64,000 bases of DNA from Vitrella brassicaformis (taxonomy: Eukaryota > Sar > Vitrellaceae). The notes beneath the pieces were generated by a model, which worked only from the letters and a program-made list of their open reading frames with translations, ran no database searches and was not told where the DNA came from. The position numbers were made by a program, and so were the translations under genes. The stretch covers positions 17,196 through 81,195 of the forward strand of contig CDMY01000330.1 in assembly GCA_001179505.1 (NCBI GenBank). Reading direction: 5' to 3'. The stretch's first letter is position 1. Every line of letters starts with the position of its first letter. Positions 1-12,100 of this stretch are shown one piece after another.

Positions 1-68
1 CCCCCATCCCCCACAAAACATGTGTGTTCGTCTCTGTCTGTCTGTCTGTCTGTCTGTCTATGTCTCAG

Positions 69-724
69 GGCTTCGTGGTGCCCCAGCCGCCGCCCCCATC
101 CCCGCCAGCGCAAGAACCCACAGACGAGGAGGAGAGCACTGGCGAAGGCGACGAATGGGTGGGCAAACAAACCATGGAGAACCAGAGGAATATTTATCTG
201 TCTCTCTGTCTATCTGTCTGTCTGTGTGGGTGCGTGTGTCTCCTCTCAATCAGGATAGCGAGGGGCCTTCAGAGGCGTCGAGGAGCAGCGGCAGCGAGGC
301 CACGTTGGACACTTCGAGGGGCCGCAAACAGTATGACAAGAGTATCGGGCCCATCGAGGTCTTCCCCGACATCGACGAGGAGAGACGGGTAGTGGATGGT
401 GCGTGGCGGAAGAGGCGGCACATGTATGTCCGAGTAGGGTAGTTGGCTACTAGCTAGTTGCTCTGTGCAGGGTACACATTCATTCATTCACTCACTCATG
501 GCCATCCTGTGCAGCTTCAGGTGGAGGTGGGTGCGGTGCGACTGTCACACACCCACACTGCGACAGACGGCGTCCTTCCATTGCAATGCAGCCCCAGCAG
601 CTCGACAGACCCGAGGACCGATGTTTCCTCGTGGGACTCGCCACGATCGGTGCAGTCGAGGTGGGTTGCCCACACAAGACAGCGAGGGAGTATTCATCTG
701 CTCAAATGCATTCATTCCATCGAG

Positions 725-756
<32 letters not shown>

Positions 757-889
757 TCTGTAGGTCATCCGTCTCACTCGCTGTGTGATCCATCGCCGCC
801 TACATTTTATATTTTCGAGGGACTGTCGATACATACCAACGGATGTCAGCTTGCTGTGCGGAGGAATGCTCGACTCTGTATTGTGACTT
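69..889 (+). CDS. 3' part of an unrecognised intron-containing gene
   Basis: At least three exons can be followed on the + strand. One opens after a CTGTCTGTC-rich intron and a CAG acceptor near 68 and encodes a proline-rich then acidic stretch (VVPQPPPPSPPAQEP, then TDEEESTGEGDEW). The next, from the CAG at about 253, encodes a Ser-rich stretch ending IGPIEVFPDIDEER. A further exon lies around 513-658, and a last short one follows the TGTAG at about 763 and meets a stop near 889. The protein looks disordered and charged and no domain is recognisable. The 5' part lies outside the window. Exon borders and the reading frame of the last two exons are uncertain, so the C-terminus is a guess. Confidence 0.4.
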
Positions 890-965
890 TGTTTGATTCA
901 CGCGATGGACAAAACACTCCTACCCACTCGACAGTCCAAAATCTCTCCCTACAATCTGGCTCCCC

Positions 966-1565
966 CTACCCCCTCCCCTCCTTGAGAGGCACAATGACGT
1001 CGTCAGTGTACCTCCACTTATCGGATCCGCCCCAGCCCTCCCTCAGCGCCACCCTCTCTCTGTCCTGCCTGAGGTTGATGTCGCCATCAACGTCATTGGC
1101 GACGGGCGACAGGTCCTCCTTGACACTGCCAGCTGTGCTCGAGGTGCCGTCAGGGGGTGCAATGCCGGCGATCTTCTCGAGCGTGGCCAAGGACTTCTCG
1201 CCTGGGTACAGCTCGCCATTGATCTCCCACGTTGGGTAGCCCGGCACCTGACATGACAGACAAACAGACAGGCAGACAGAGGGAACAAGAGCATTCATTT
1301 TGTGGTGTGGTGTAGTGTGTGTGGTCGGTTGTCTCTCACGTACGTCTCGTTTGTCGCATCTGTCTCTTTCGGAGTTAAGTCCCTCCCTGGCACACTCTAC
1401 GTACTCAATGTAGCCCTCAAAGGCCTCCTTGCCTGCGCAAGACACATGCACATCCATGAATTGAATGCTGTCAAGCCATCAATCACCGGCTGACCGAATG
1501 TCTGTTTCTGGTCATAGCAGTGGGGACACCAGTATGCGCCGTACATGCGGGCACCTGACGGAGGA

Positions 1566-1598
<33 letters not shown>

Positions 1599-2720
1599 CG
1601 TATATTCATCCAGCCGCATCAGTCGCTCGTTCCTCGGCTGCTGCATGCATTACCCATCGTCTGCAGCTTCTTTGCGAGTCGGAGAGAGCGTGCTGACGAG
1701 GCAGTGGTGATCTCGGGAGGCACAAATGGACCCTCACTCTCAAACAAACGCTGCGCAATGCGCGACGCAAGACACAAAGCATAGATAGAAGAAATACAGC
1801 CGACGTACGTATGTGTGTGCTGTGCTGTGCTGGACATGTGTATGCAGCATGCTCACATCGAGGAACCATCCCGCCTCGTATCCCTCCTCCCCCTCACTGC
1901 CGGCCAGCGATGCCACGGGATTCCTCACGAAGGCCACCACGGCCGCCAGGTTGCCGGGCTCCTGCACCGAGTACACCCCTAAGCTCATGACGGCCATGAC
2001 GACCGCCGTGGCGTAGCGGATGATTCTGCTCTGCAGTCCATCCGGGACGATGCTCCACAGCCACGACATGAGGAATAGCGTCAAGGAGAGGCCCGCAGAG
2101 AGGTAACAGTAGGGGCAGAACTCCTGCAGCTGAAACACCAGCACCGACATCAGATACACAGAGAAGGTCGCCATGGCCGTCGTCAGGGCCAGCAGCATGG
2201 GGCGCGTCCATTGCTCAGCTGATGGCTTGGACAGAGGCAGCAGCGACAGGTACGTCACCAGGCCGTATGCCAGCATGGCGGGGGCCGTCAGAGGGATACC
2301 GAAGACGGTCGAGTAGGGACCTCCAAGCACTGTGTAGCACCCGCCGGTGGGGCAGATGGACGCCACGGACGCGAAGAGTTTGGTGTAGGTGAGGAAGGCC
2401 GTCTCCACCAGCCCCACCCCACCCACAAAGGCCATCAGCTTCCGGTTGATGGCCGGCCATGGCGATGGTGAGGGCGGACGGCCACTCTCCTCTATCTTCT
2501 TCGTTGTGATCTCATCCTCTGCCTGTGGCTGTGCTGCAGTGGTGACCGACTCATCGGTGCTCCTCACGCCGCTCTCGACAGTGTCCCGCAGGATGGATGG
2601 ATGCCAGTGCCTGAGCGACAGCCGCCCTGGCCTCGCGAGCCGACGATGGGCGGGCAGCGGGAGAGAGGAAGGGACAGGCGGCACGACGAAGGAGGGGATT
2701 GGAGAAGCGATGAGGTGCAT
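966..2720 (-). CDS. VKOR-thioredoxin fusion, LTO1-like thiol oxidoreductase
   Basis: Five exons fit GT-AG sites and frame: 2720-1857, 1750-1654, 1554-1495, 1432-1344 and 1247-966 (the third donor is a weak GTCAGC). Exon 1 encodes a ~90-residue N-terminal extension and a four- to five-helix membrane domain of the vitamin K epoxide reductase family. It has the loop cysteines in CPTGGCYTVLGGPYS and the quinone-side pair in FCPYCYLSAG. The remaining exons encode a thioredoxin-like domain with active site YWCPHC and a second cysteine pair (YVEC...RC), followed by VPGYPTWEINGELYPG. This order matches cyanobacterial VKOR and plant LTO1, which oxidise luminal cysteines and pass electrons to quinone in thylakoids. 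Plastid location is inference: an in-frame stop precedes the ATG, and the extension (rich in P, S and R) has no clear signal peptide, so an upstream exon may be missing. It shares its 5' region with the + gene at 3220. Confidence 0.85.
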
Positions 2721-3219
2721 TGCCGTGCGTCAGTAGCGGTACACCGGCAGACGTCAAATAGCCCTCGTATGCCTGCACACAAACATCAAAGACGGACGGT
2801 CTTCAAGATCTGACGGTGCATCTTTACTTACGAGAGAGATCTGATGTCCCTTTCAATCGACGGAGGCCTCATGATCTGTTCTCCCCCTCCCTGCCAGCTG
2901 AGCTCGCAACTGAGCCGTGGCGGATCTTTTCTCCGACTTTCGGGAAAGGTGACCCCCAGAATGATGGATTATTAGGAGGGTGACGGCTGGATGTGAAGAC
3001 CGCAGCCCACCGCTTGTAGGATAACCGCCGGCTTCTCTGTGCTGTGACAGACGGCGGGAGGCCGGCGGCGTCGCTTCGTTCATAGCCCTCTGTGTGTCTG
3101 CTGGACACATCGCACACCGACCGACCGACAGAATCGCCTCACCGACGTGAGAATGTGGTGTTCATCCATCCACTGACTGACTGCGACTGCGATGGAGTGT
3201 TTGTGTGTTTGCTGTAGTC
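2721..3219. promoter_or_regulatory. Divergent promoter, VKOR-Trx / acidic unknown
   Basis: About 500 bp separate two start codons pointing away from each other. The region holds one AGCTCGCA (TGCGAGCT on the - strand) at 2901-2908, extended on the - strand to TGCGAGCTCAGC, the motif that recurs in the other divergent promoters of this window. No TATA box is obvious. Confidence 0.5.
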
Positions 3220-5292
3220 ATGTCGATGAGTGACGTCGGGGGTGGCGCGCCGCCCAAACGGCACCGCACACAGGAAGGGGAGGAACTGGTGGCATCTAGT
3301 ATCAGACAATCGGTAAGGCCTCAAAAGCGCTTGTGGACACATGACGTGGGGCTGTCTGTCCATCTGTCTGTCTGTTTGTTGTGGTTCAGTCCATCGCTGA
3401 GGGTATGGCTCAGCTGGAGGAGCGCATCGCATCACTTCAATCACACGTAGAACAGGTAACCGACACGTTCACAGTGACATGACGCCATCCATCCAGTGGG
3501 CTCCCAGTGTGCCCTCTCACTCTCTATGACGCCGTCGGCTGTTTGTGTGTCTGTCAGGCCACTCGCGAGGCTACCGATGTGCAGGAGCTCTTCAAGACGA
3601 CAGTCGCAGCACAGGTCAACCACACACGACCAAACAATGATGCCATCAGCACACTCTCCCACTGTGTGTCTTTGTGCTGTCCTGCAGACGCCATTTCTCG
3701 CCCAGAAGTGGCCTGGCGTGTTGTCGGCTCTCTCGTCGGCTGCCGACGGTCTGCGTGGGATCGATGGGGGCGTCAAGGGCACCTGCCGGCCGATCGGCTG
3801 GGCTGAGCCGCCACCACCCAGACACTTGAGCGACGACCTGTCGGCCGATTTGTGGCGTGACGTCATCTACCCGATGCTGTCTGCGGATGAGGCCGTCTGC
3901 TCCGCCCGCCCCACCAGCAAGACACACGGCAGCCAACTCGTCGATGAGACCTTCATGCTCACACGCATCGACAAGGACCTCAAGAAATACTCACTCACCG
4001 GACTCATCGATGTCGAGCGCCCCACCCCACCCATACACACCACACCCACACCCACACCCACAGCAGCAGACACCGACCCCCCCGGTGGCACGCCGACATA
4101 CCCACAGCCGGCCAGCGATGCCGTTACCCCAGCCGAGCGCATCCGGCTGTTTCGCTACCTGTCGGCGTCCGCCTATGCACTCGAGCGAGGCGGGGAGCTG
4201 TTGCGGCAGCAGATGGCCGACTTCATCAACCTGGCGCGCAACTACAAGCTCATCAAGACACTGCCCCTCCGGCTGGCGGCTGACTGGATGGCCGAGCACC
4301 TGCCCAGCAAGACGGCCTTCGATGAGCTGCCACTCGCCCTGGCCGTCTACAAGACATTCGGCCACATGCTCAGCTGCCAAGGTGACAGCCTGGCGCTGCG
4401 GCGGGTGGATGAGCAGGATGATGAGAATGAGAACGAGAGCGAGAATGACCAAGACAGCGACAGTGACCTCGAGGACGACGATATGGGCGACGAGAGAGGG
4501 GATGAGGAACAAGATGACGACACCGACCAGCACCAGCAGGAGGGCCAGGGGGGACAGCCAAACGATGCAGACGGCCAGCAGCAGGGGGGAGGCAACGCTG
4601 AGATTTCAGAGGAGCAGGGGGACGATGCCATGGGCGATGGGAGCGAGCAGGATGAAGGAGACAACGAAGCCGCGGTTCAGCAGCAGCAGGAGGGGGCTGG
4701 GGGCGATGGTGCAGGAGGGCAGCCGGGCGATGGGAGTGGTGGGGGCGTGACAAGCCAGCGCTACAGGATCGGCACCGTTCGCTTCACGACCGTCCCCCTC
4801 ACCGGTCTGCCCCTCACCCACCCCTACCGCAGCACATACGACCACAGCGATCCTGTCGTCCGCAGTGGGGGGTCCCTCCTCCCATCATTCACGGAAATCC
4901 TCAAGCGGACGGTCCTGAGGCGGTGGTATGACGTGACGGCCGGTGGTATGGGCGCGGAGGGGGTGGAGGAGAAGCTGGTGAGAAGTGTTGATGTCGGCCG
5001 TGACGACAGCCGCTATCAGTCCCTGATGACAGCACGATCCATTGAGGGCTGCAAGACCGTCGATATCATCGATGAGGATCGATTCGGCCTGGGAGATGGC
5101 GGCCGCCTACGACTCATCATCCTCAAGGGCACCGCAGCCAACGACACCATTGCGGTCCACCTGTGGGTGGCAAATGGCATCATCAACCTCTGGACGACCG
5201 AGGCGACAGACATCGAGCGGCATCCCGTTGCCGTGGCGGCTGCCCGCCCCTTGTTGGGCAAGTACGGCCTTGAGAGGACAGTGCTCCGATAG
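3220..5292 (+). CDS. Unknown protein with central acidic/Gln-rich region
   Basis: The ATG at 3220 gives MSMSDVGGGAPPKRHR. Short exons follow: to ~3312; ~3391-3455 (SIAEGMAQLEERIASLQSHVEQ, a coiled-coil stretch); ~3559-3615 (ATREATDVQELFKTTVAAQ). One large exon from ~3688 runs to the stop at 5292. The large exon has a globular part with an F-box-like segment (LWRDVIYPMLSADEAVCSAR) and a helical part (AERIRLFRYLSASAYALERG). A run of ~120 residues rich in D, E, Q and G follows, then a C-terminal domain with beta-strand character (VDIIDEDRFGLG, LRLIILKG, IAVHLWVANGIINLW). I recognise no family; the F-box resemblance is weak. The basic-acidic composition suggests a nuclear protein, which is inference. 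Confidence 0.65.
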
Positions 5293-6132
5293 ATGGCTTA
5301 GCTGAAGACACAGCGGTGAGGAGGGAGGGGGGATTCGGGTGAGGGAGAGCAAGTAGCGTGACATGCATGTCATTGGATCTTTTCACTCCTTGTGTCCTGC
5401 GTGTGCTGTGTTGATGTCTGCAGGTGTCGCATTAGTCTGTTGGCGGGGCAGTGGGGCGGAGAAGTGCGGCTGACGGGAGGAGTGGGGGATCGATTATGGC
5501 GCCTCTTTCTGGGAGGGGGTGACGTAGCCGGCCGACCGACTGGTGGCTGCTGGTCTGTTCTGATGAATGAGTGCACGATGTCCTTCCTGCATCGCTTCGT
5601 GTTAACAATGACCGGCCGCTGGCGTGATGCGATGTGATGTGTGTCGGTTTACTGTATCATGCCTCTCTGTGTGTCGACGCATACCATTTGACGAGTGCAC
5701 TTCGAAGTGACAACAGTGTACACAGACACTTCGGCCCCCAGAGAGATATCCATATCATCGGCCGGTGATGGATGTGTCTCCCGTTCACATGGGTTCACAC
5801 ATCCATCCATTCATCGCCTAATGTGTCAAGGGAGGGGAGGGATGCCGACATACATACGCATGGTTGGGATTCAATTCATATATTCATCAAGCATTTCAAG
5901 TCATGCACTTAATTGTCTCTTTATGTGACGTCTGTCTGTGTCGGTGTGTGCACATCAGTCAGAGACACTCATGCATCGTCTTGGTCAGTGGATTATGTCG
6001 TCTTGGTCAGTCAGTCGGCCGCACCACATGCAGATCGATCATGCCGCCACAGCAGACATCACTGCACACACACACACACACACACAACATCACATCAACC
6101 CCCCTCCCTCAGCTTTGTCACTCTCTGTCTGT
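5293..6132. other. Tail-to-tail intergenic spacer
   Basis: About 840 bp lie between the stop of the acidic unknown gene and the stop of the CCp-like gene. It holds a (CA)n tract around 6064-6086 and short TCCATCCAT repeats near 5802. The small open frames here have no coding features. Nothing else is visible. Confidence 0.6.
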
Positions 6133-9100
6133 TCATCTCATCTGTGCCAGCCAAGTCAGCCTACTTGTGAGCAGCGGTGTGTTGCCACCTTCTCCGTTGC
6201 ACTGCTGTTTGCAGGTGTCGGTCTCCCACTGCCGCTCCTCTCCCATGGCCAGTGGGTGGTGTGCACTCGTCTGGCAGCACAGCTCACACGCCTCCGTCAC
6301 ACACGACGCCACATCGACCTCGCTGTCGTCTTTGGAAATGCAGTGGGCAAACAGAGCCGAGTCGGTGGCGCACGCCGATGAGTATTCGGCGAAGGCGGTC
6401 TCTGTGGCGGCCGCCAGACGGTCGTTGGCGCGACACGCACTCTCGCAAGAAGACTCAACCGACGAAGGCAACCTGACACACACGTAAAAATCACACACAC
6501 AGAGGGAAGGAGAGACAATGGATGTGTCAGTTCGTTTCCCTTGTCTGTGTCTGTGTGCGCTGACTGACAGTGCGGTGTGGTATTTGCAGCATGACGTGCA
6601 GAAGTCCGTGCCAGCGCTGCGGCACCCACCTCTGCCCTCACCGCCGTCGGGACCCACCAGCTGAGCGCACCGCTGCTGCCTCTGGCGGAAGTGCACTGCC
6701 GACGCGCACACGGAATGGCCGGCACTCCTGCCGCTGGTGGCTGTGGTTGCTGTGGCTGTTGTGGATGTGTTGTGTGTGGGTGGGGGGGCGGTGTTGTCTC
6801 GTGTGAGGCCGGAGGGCATGAGCTTGAAGGTGTCGAAGGCCACGCCCCCGCACCCATTGGACGACAGACCGACAGCTCCGTCGGTGTGTGCGAACGGATC
6901 GCTCACACTCAGCTCGCGGACTGACGACGGCCCCTCGCCCACGCGAGACAGACGAACTGCATCACACACACATCCACACACATCATGGGTGTGTCTATCT
7001 GTGTGTGTGTGTGTGTGTACCGTTGACAATGGGTCCGTTGAAGGTGACGTCGAGTGTGTGCCACTTCAACGGGGTCCAGCCGCCGTTGGGATTGGTGGCC
7101 ACGTCCGCTGCTTGGCCGGCCGTCACGCGTCGCAGCTTGAGGGCCGAGGGCGACACCTGCGCCAGGTGGAAGTTGTTGTTGTCAATGTGGCGGAAGACCA
7201 CACCCACCGCCGCATTGGCATTGGCATTGTCACCGTCGCACTCGGGCAGCAAGTCGACGGACAGGCGGCCGTCCCTGCAGGTGCGGTGGCCTTTGAGCAA
7301 CACGTGGGTGCCGATGCCTTCCTTGCCACTAACGGCCGACAGCTGTGCGAGCGTCTTGGTGCGGCCGTGGATGTGGTCACGGTAGCGCCACTCCGACGGG
7401 CCGTCCTGGCTGTCGACGGGCTCCTGAAGGTGATAGACCGACTCGAACCGGCCGTAGTAGTCCTCACTGCACACACACACACATGAACGTGACAGACACG
7501 ACAGACACACCACAGATGACTGAGTGAGTGGATGGCTCCGTCTGTCGTGGTGTGGCTGGTTGGGTGTCTTTGTTGCTGAATGACCGGAAGAGGCTGCACT
7601 TTGGTGGCTTTGGTGGCGGGGGCAGCTTGGACAGCTTCGTGCACGGACAGGCGGCGACAGTCACTTTGTCGAAGAAGACGCCGTGGTGCATGCCGCTGGT
7701 GAAGAGGTCCACACTGCCGCTCGCTATCTCGCTGTCGTGAGCCGACATGACCACCACAAGCCGCCCAGATCCGCTCGCACCTGTGCCATATTCCATCCAC
7801 ACACACACAGGCAGAGACAGACAGAGAGAGATCCACGAGTGGGTGTGAGTGGTTATATGTGTGTTTTGTGGGTGACGTATGTACCCGCAGCGACAGTGAT
7901 GAGTCCCTGCCGGGCCGTAATCTCATACGTGTACCAGGTGCCTGGCAGATACCTACACACACACACAGACAGACAGACAGACAGACAGACAAAGAGAGAG
8001 ACAGAGAGAGAGATGGTTTGGTTGATGTCAACGTCAGTGTGTGTGGGGATGGGTGGCTGACCCGCCGTCATGGATCTCTTTGATGACGGTTGGCTGTCCG
8101 TCGTGGATCTTGATCAGCCGTTTGCTCTTGGCCATCGTCATGTCCAGCAGGTACATGTTGGCAGGGTCGCGCACGCGGAAGGCGATGCCGTAAGTGCCGG
8201 GGCCCGACTCGACGTACGCCTCGACGGTGAGGCGGAAGTCATAGGACCGGTGCGACCTGAGGACCGCCAGTGATCCCTGGCCAGGGAGGCCGCCAAAGGA
8301 GCGGATGGAGCTCGTCTGTGCGATGACGCGGTCCCTGCCGCCGACTGGCTTGTCGCTGGTGGATGTGATGGACCAGCTGCTGGGGGCGTGCGTGGCCTTG
8401 TCGGTGTCCGTCACAGCAAAGACCTCGCCGAAGGAAGATATGGCGTCGTAATCCAGCCGCCAATCCTGCACAAATCATCATGATACACACACACACACAC
8501 ACACATCGACCAATGACATGGGAGTATATGCCTCTCTCCTCTCTCTGCCTCTCCCTTTGTGTGTGTGGTAAGTGACGTGCCTTGAATGCGTGTGCGGCCT
8601 TCTGCATGTCGGTGGCCTGTTGCAGCTTGGCGCTGAGAGTGGCGAGTGCACTGCCCGTCCGCTCACTGACGGCCGTCAAGGCCTCGATGGTGTTAGCGGC
8701 GTGCTCGTAGAGGTCCTCGCTGCGGGCCTCCTGGGCGCGATACAGGGACACGGACTTCTTCAACACACTCCGACACTCACCTGCACACACACACACAGAG
8801 ATACATACGGATGCCATCTCATCCACCAACACACACCACACAGGCATTCCATTCACTGTCACCTACCGAGGATTTGTCGAGCCTCGTTGGCCTCCTCCTG
8901 CACGACGTGCTGGTCGAACTTGGCGCACTGCTGGTTGATCAGCCGCAGTGTCCTCTTGGTGACGGCTGACAGGCTCATGAGTCCCGCCTCGTCCTCACTC
9001 CCAGCCATGGCCGCCATGGTTGACGAAGGATCGACCCCCGCCGACGCACCGCTGCTCACCTGCAATCACACAACACTCACACAACACTCACACAACACTC

Positions 9101-12100
9101 ACACACATGGAGTGGGAGAGTGGGAGAGTGGGACATACGGATGTCTGTCTGGGTGGTCACTGTCAGCAACCCACCTCAATGAAGCTGCTGGTGGTGCTGC
9201 TGGTGGCTGTGTGGGTGAGAGACTCCACCGGGCAGTCGGTCGGCAGTGGGGTGATGAGTATGGAGCGGTCGGTGGGCTGGTCCTTGGTCTGGCTGGTGAT
9301 GCCGTTTGCCGTGCTGCCCTCGTAGGCGTTGCGGCCCGTCTCGATGGCGACGTTGACGATGCCGCCCTTGGCTGGTGTGAGGCGGCCGCTGTGGATGGCC
9401 GCCAGACACACTGACGAGTCATCGCTGTAGAGGCCACCAGAACCGCCATACACAGCCACATCTGCACACACACCACACCACCATGCCGTGACACCACAGC
9501 ACAGCACGCCAAGTGTGTGTGTGTCCTGTCCTGTCCTGTGTTTTGCTCGTGCCAGCATCCAATATATCCACCTGTGTCGCTGGCGGCGCATCCCGGAGGG
9601 CATTTGACGATGAAGTTGGTGTCGACTGAGCCCTCGAAGGCGCTGTTGGACCGCACAGCGGTGTCGCAGTCGAGGTCGAGGTGTGCGAGGGGCGGCGTCT
9701 GGCGCACTGCGTTGGTGCTGCACACCACTGCCGATATGTTGGTGGTCTTCCAGCTGAAGAAAAGTGCATGGCTGTCGGACCAGCCGAGACCGGCGGTGTC
9801 CTTGCTGCCCCCCGCCGCTGATGCTGGTTGGCCGGCCCCAGACACAGATCGCAGGATGCCCGTCAGATCTGTCACACCTGCCACACACACACACACACAC
9901 ACACACAGATGCATAGGCGGCCATCTGTCTGTCTTGTTGGTGTGCACAGTTACCGTCCGCGAGGTCCATGTATTGCCCGCTGCACTCGCCGCGGTCACAC
10001 GCAAAGTCGTAACTGACACACACACACACACACATGCAGTGCACCACGGATGTGTGTGCGTGTCTGTGTGTGTGTGTCTGTGTGCTTACGCGAGCGGCAC
10101 TGCAGCTTTCTTGAGGAGGTCGAAGCCCATCTTGGTGAGCATGGTGATGAGGGCTCTGAGTGTCGAGGCCGACGGCAGGATCAGGGGGTAGAGCCCCACA
10201 CTGGCGCACACGCGCCGCACGTCGTCCACCGATGACACCTTGTCGCTGATCAACGCACTCGGCGAACGGGGCGGCGAACCGTTCCTGTGTCGACAGACGC
10301 ACACACACACACATTGATGAGGTGATGTGTGGCATCTCTGTCTCTGCGCTGCGTGTGTGAGTGCATGTGTGTGTGTCATTAATATGGCCCTCACTCACCA
10401 GACGAAGAGTGATCTAGCGGCGTTTCTGTCCTGCATGTCGCACCACACGCGAATGGGGGCGGGCGCACACTTGGGAAGGATCCAATAGAAGCCAGACNNN
10501 NNNNNNNNNNNNNNNNNNNNNNNNNNNNNNNNNNNNNNNNNNNNNNNNNNNNNNNNNNNNNNNNNNNNNNNNNNNNNNNNNNNNNNNNNNNNNNNNNNNN
10601 NNNNNNNNNNNNNNNNNNNNNNNNNNNNNNNNNNNNNNNNNNNNNNNNNNNNNNNNNNNNNNNNNNNNNNNNNNNNNNNNNNNNNNNNNNNNNNNNNNNN
10701 NNNNNNNNNNNNNNNNNNNNNNNNNNNNNNNNNNNNNNNNNNNNNNNNNNNNNNNNNNNNNNNNNNNNNNNNNNNNNNNNNNNNNNNNNNNNNNNNNAGC
10801 CACATCTGCACACACACCACACCACCATGCCGTGACACCACAGCACAGCACGCCAAGTGTGTTTTGCTCGTGCCAGCATCCAATATATCCACCTGTGTCG
10901 CTGGCGGCGCATCCCGGAGGGCATTTGACGATGAAGTTGGTGTCGACTGAGCCCTCGAAGGCGCTGTTGGACCGCACAGCGGTGTCGCAGTCGAGGTCGA
11001 GGTGTGCGAGGGGCGGCGTCTGGCGCACTGCGTTGGTGCTGCACACCACTGCCGATATGTCGGTGGTCTTCCAGCTGAAGAAAAGTGCATGGCTGTCGGA
11101 CCAGCCGAGACCGGCGGTGTCCTTGCTGCCCCCCGCCGCTGATGCTGGTTGGCCGGCCCCAGACACAGATCGCAGGATGCCCGTCAGATCTGTCACACCT
11201 GCCACATACACACACACACACACACAGATGCATAGGCGGCCATCTGTCTGTCTTGTTGGTGTGCACACTTACCGTCCGCGAGGTCCACGTATTGCCCGCT
11301 GCACTCGCCTCGGTCACACGCAAAGTCGTAACTGACACACACACACACACATGCAGTGCATTACGGATGTGTGTGCGTGTCTGTGTGTGTGTGTCTGTGT
11401 GCTTACGCGAGCGGCACTGCAGCTTTCTTGAGGAGGTCGAAGCCCATCTTGGTGAGCATGGTGATGAGGGCTCTGAGTGTCGAGGCCGACGGCAGGATCA
11501 GGGGGTAGAGCCCCACACTGGCGCACACGCGCCGCACGTCGTCCACCGATGACACCTTGTCGCTGATCAACGCACTCGGCGAACGGGGCGGCGAACCGTT
11601 CCTGTGTCGACAGACGCACACACACACACATTGATGAGGTGATGTGTGGCATCTCTGTCTCTGCGCTGCGTGTGAGTGCATGTGTGTGTGTGTGTCATTA
11701 ATATGGCCCTCACTCACCAGACGAAGAGTGATCTAGCGGCGTTTCTGTCCTGCATGTCGCACCACACGCGGATGGGGGCGGGCGCACACTTGGGAAGGAT
11801 CCAATAGAAGCCAGACACCGCCGCACTGTCGGCCGCTTTGATCTCGTAGCAGTCCTCGGCAGGGTGGGTCATGCTGTCGCCCGCACTCATTCCCTCTGTC
11901 GCCATGGCGTCGGCTGCGTCACCGGCCATGGCCATGGCGGTGGCTGTCTTGAGCTCCGACAGGTGCTGGCTGAGTGTGTCGAGCTTGCCCTCGGTTGAGT
12001 TCATGCGGGCCTCGTATCTCTGTTTGTCGTCGTAGCACCTGGCCATGTCGGGCTTGAGGTCCTCCAGGCGCTCGGCGTGCAGGTCGAGGGCGTGCAGTGC

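Noticed and set aside
3847-3900. F-box in the acidic unknown protein
   Set aside because: Only a loose L..V...ML...E....R pattern; not enough conserved positions to name the domain.
4347-4664. Long Ser/Cys-rich open frame on the - strand inside the acidic unknown gene
   Set aside because: Antisense shadow of the Asp/Glu/Gln-rich coding region on the + strand.
7950-8010. Short regular repeats (CAGA/GACA, TGTG, CTGT) that could suggest CRISPR or satellite arrays
   Set aside because: They are microsatellites inside introns with no spacers of constant length; the genome is eukaryotic.
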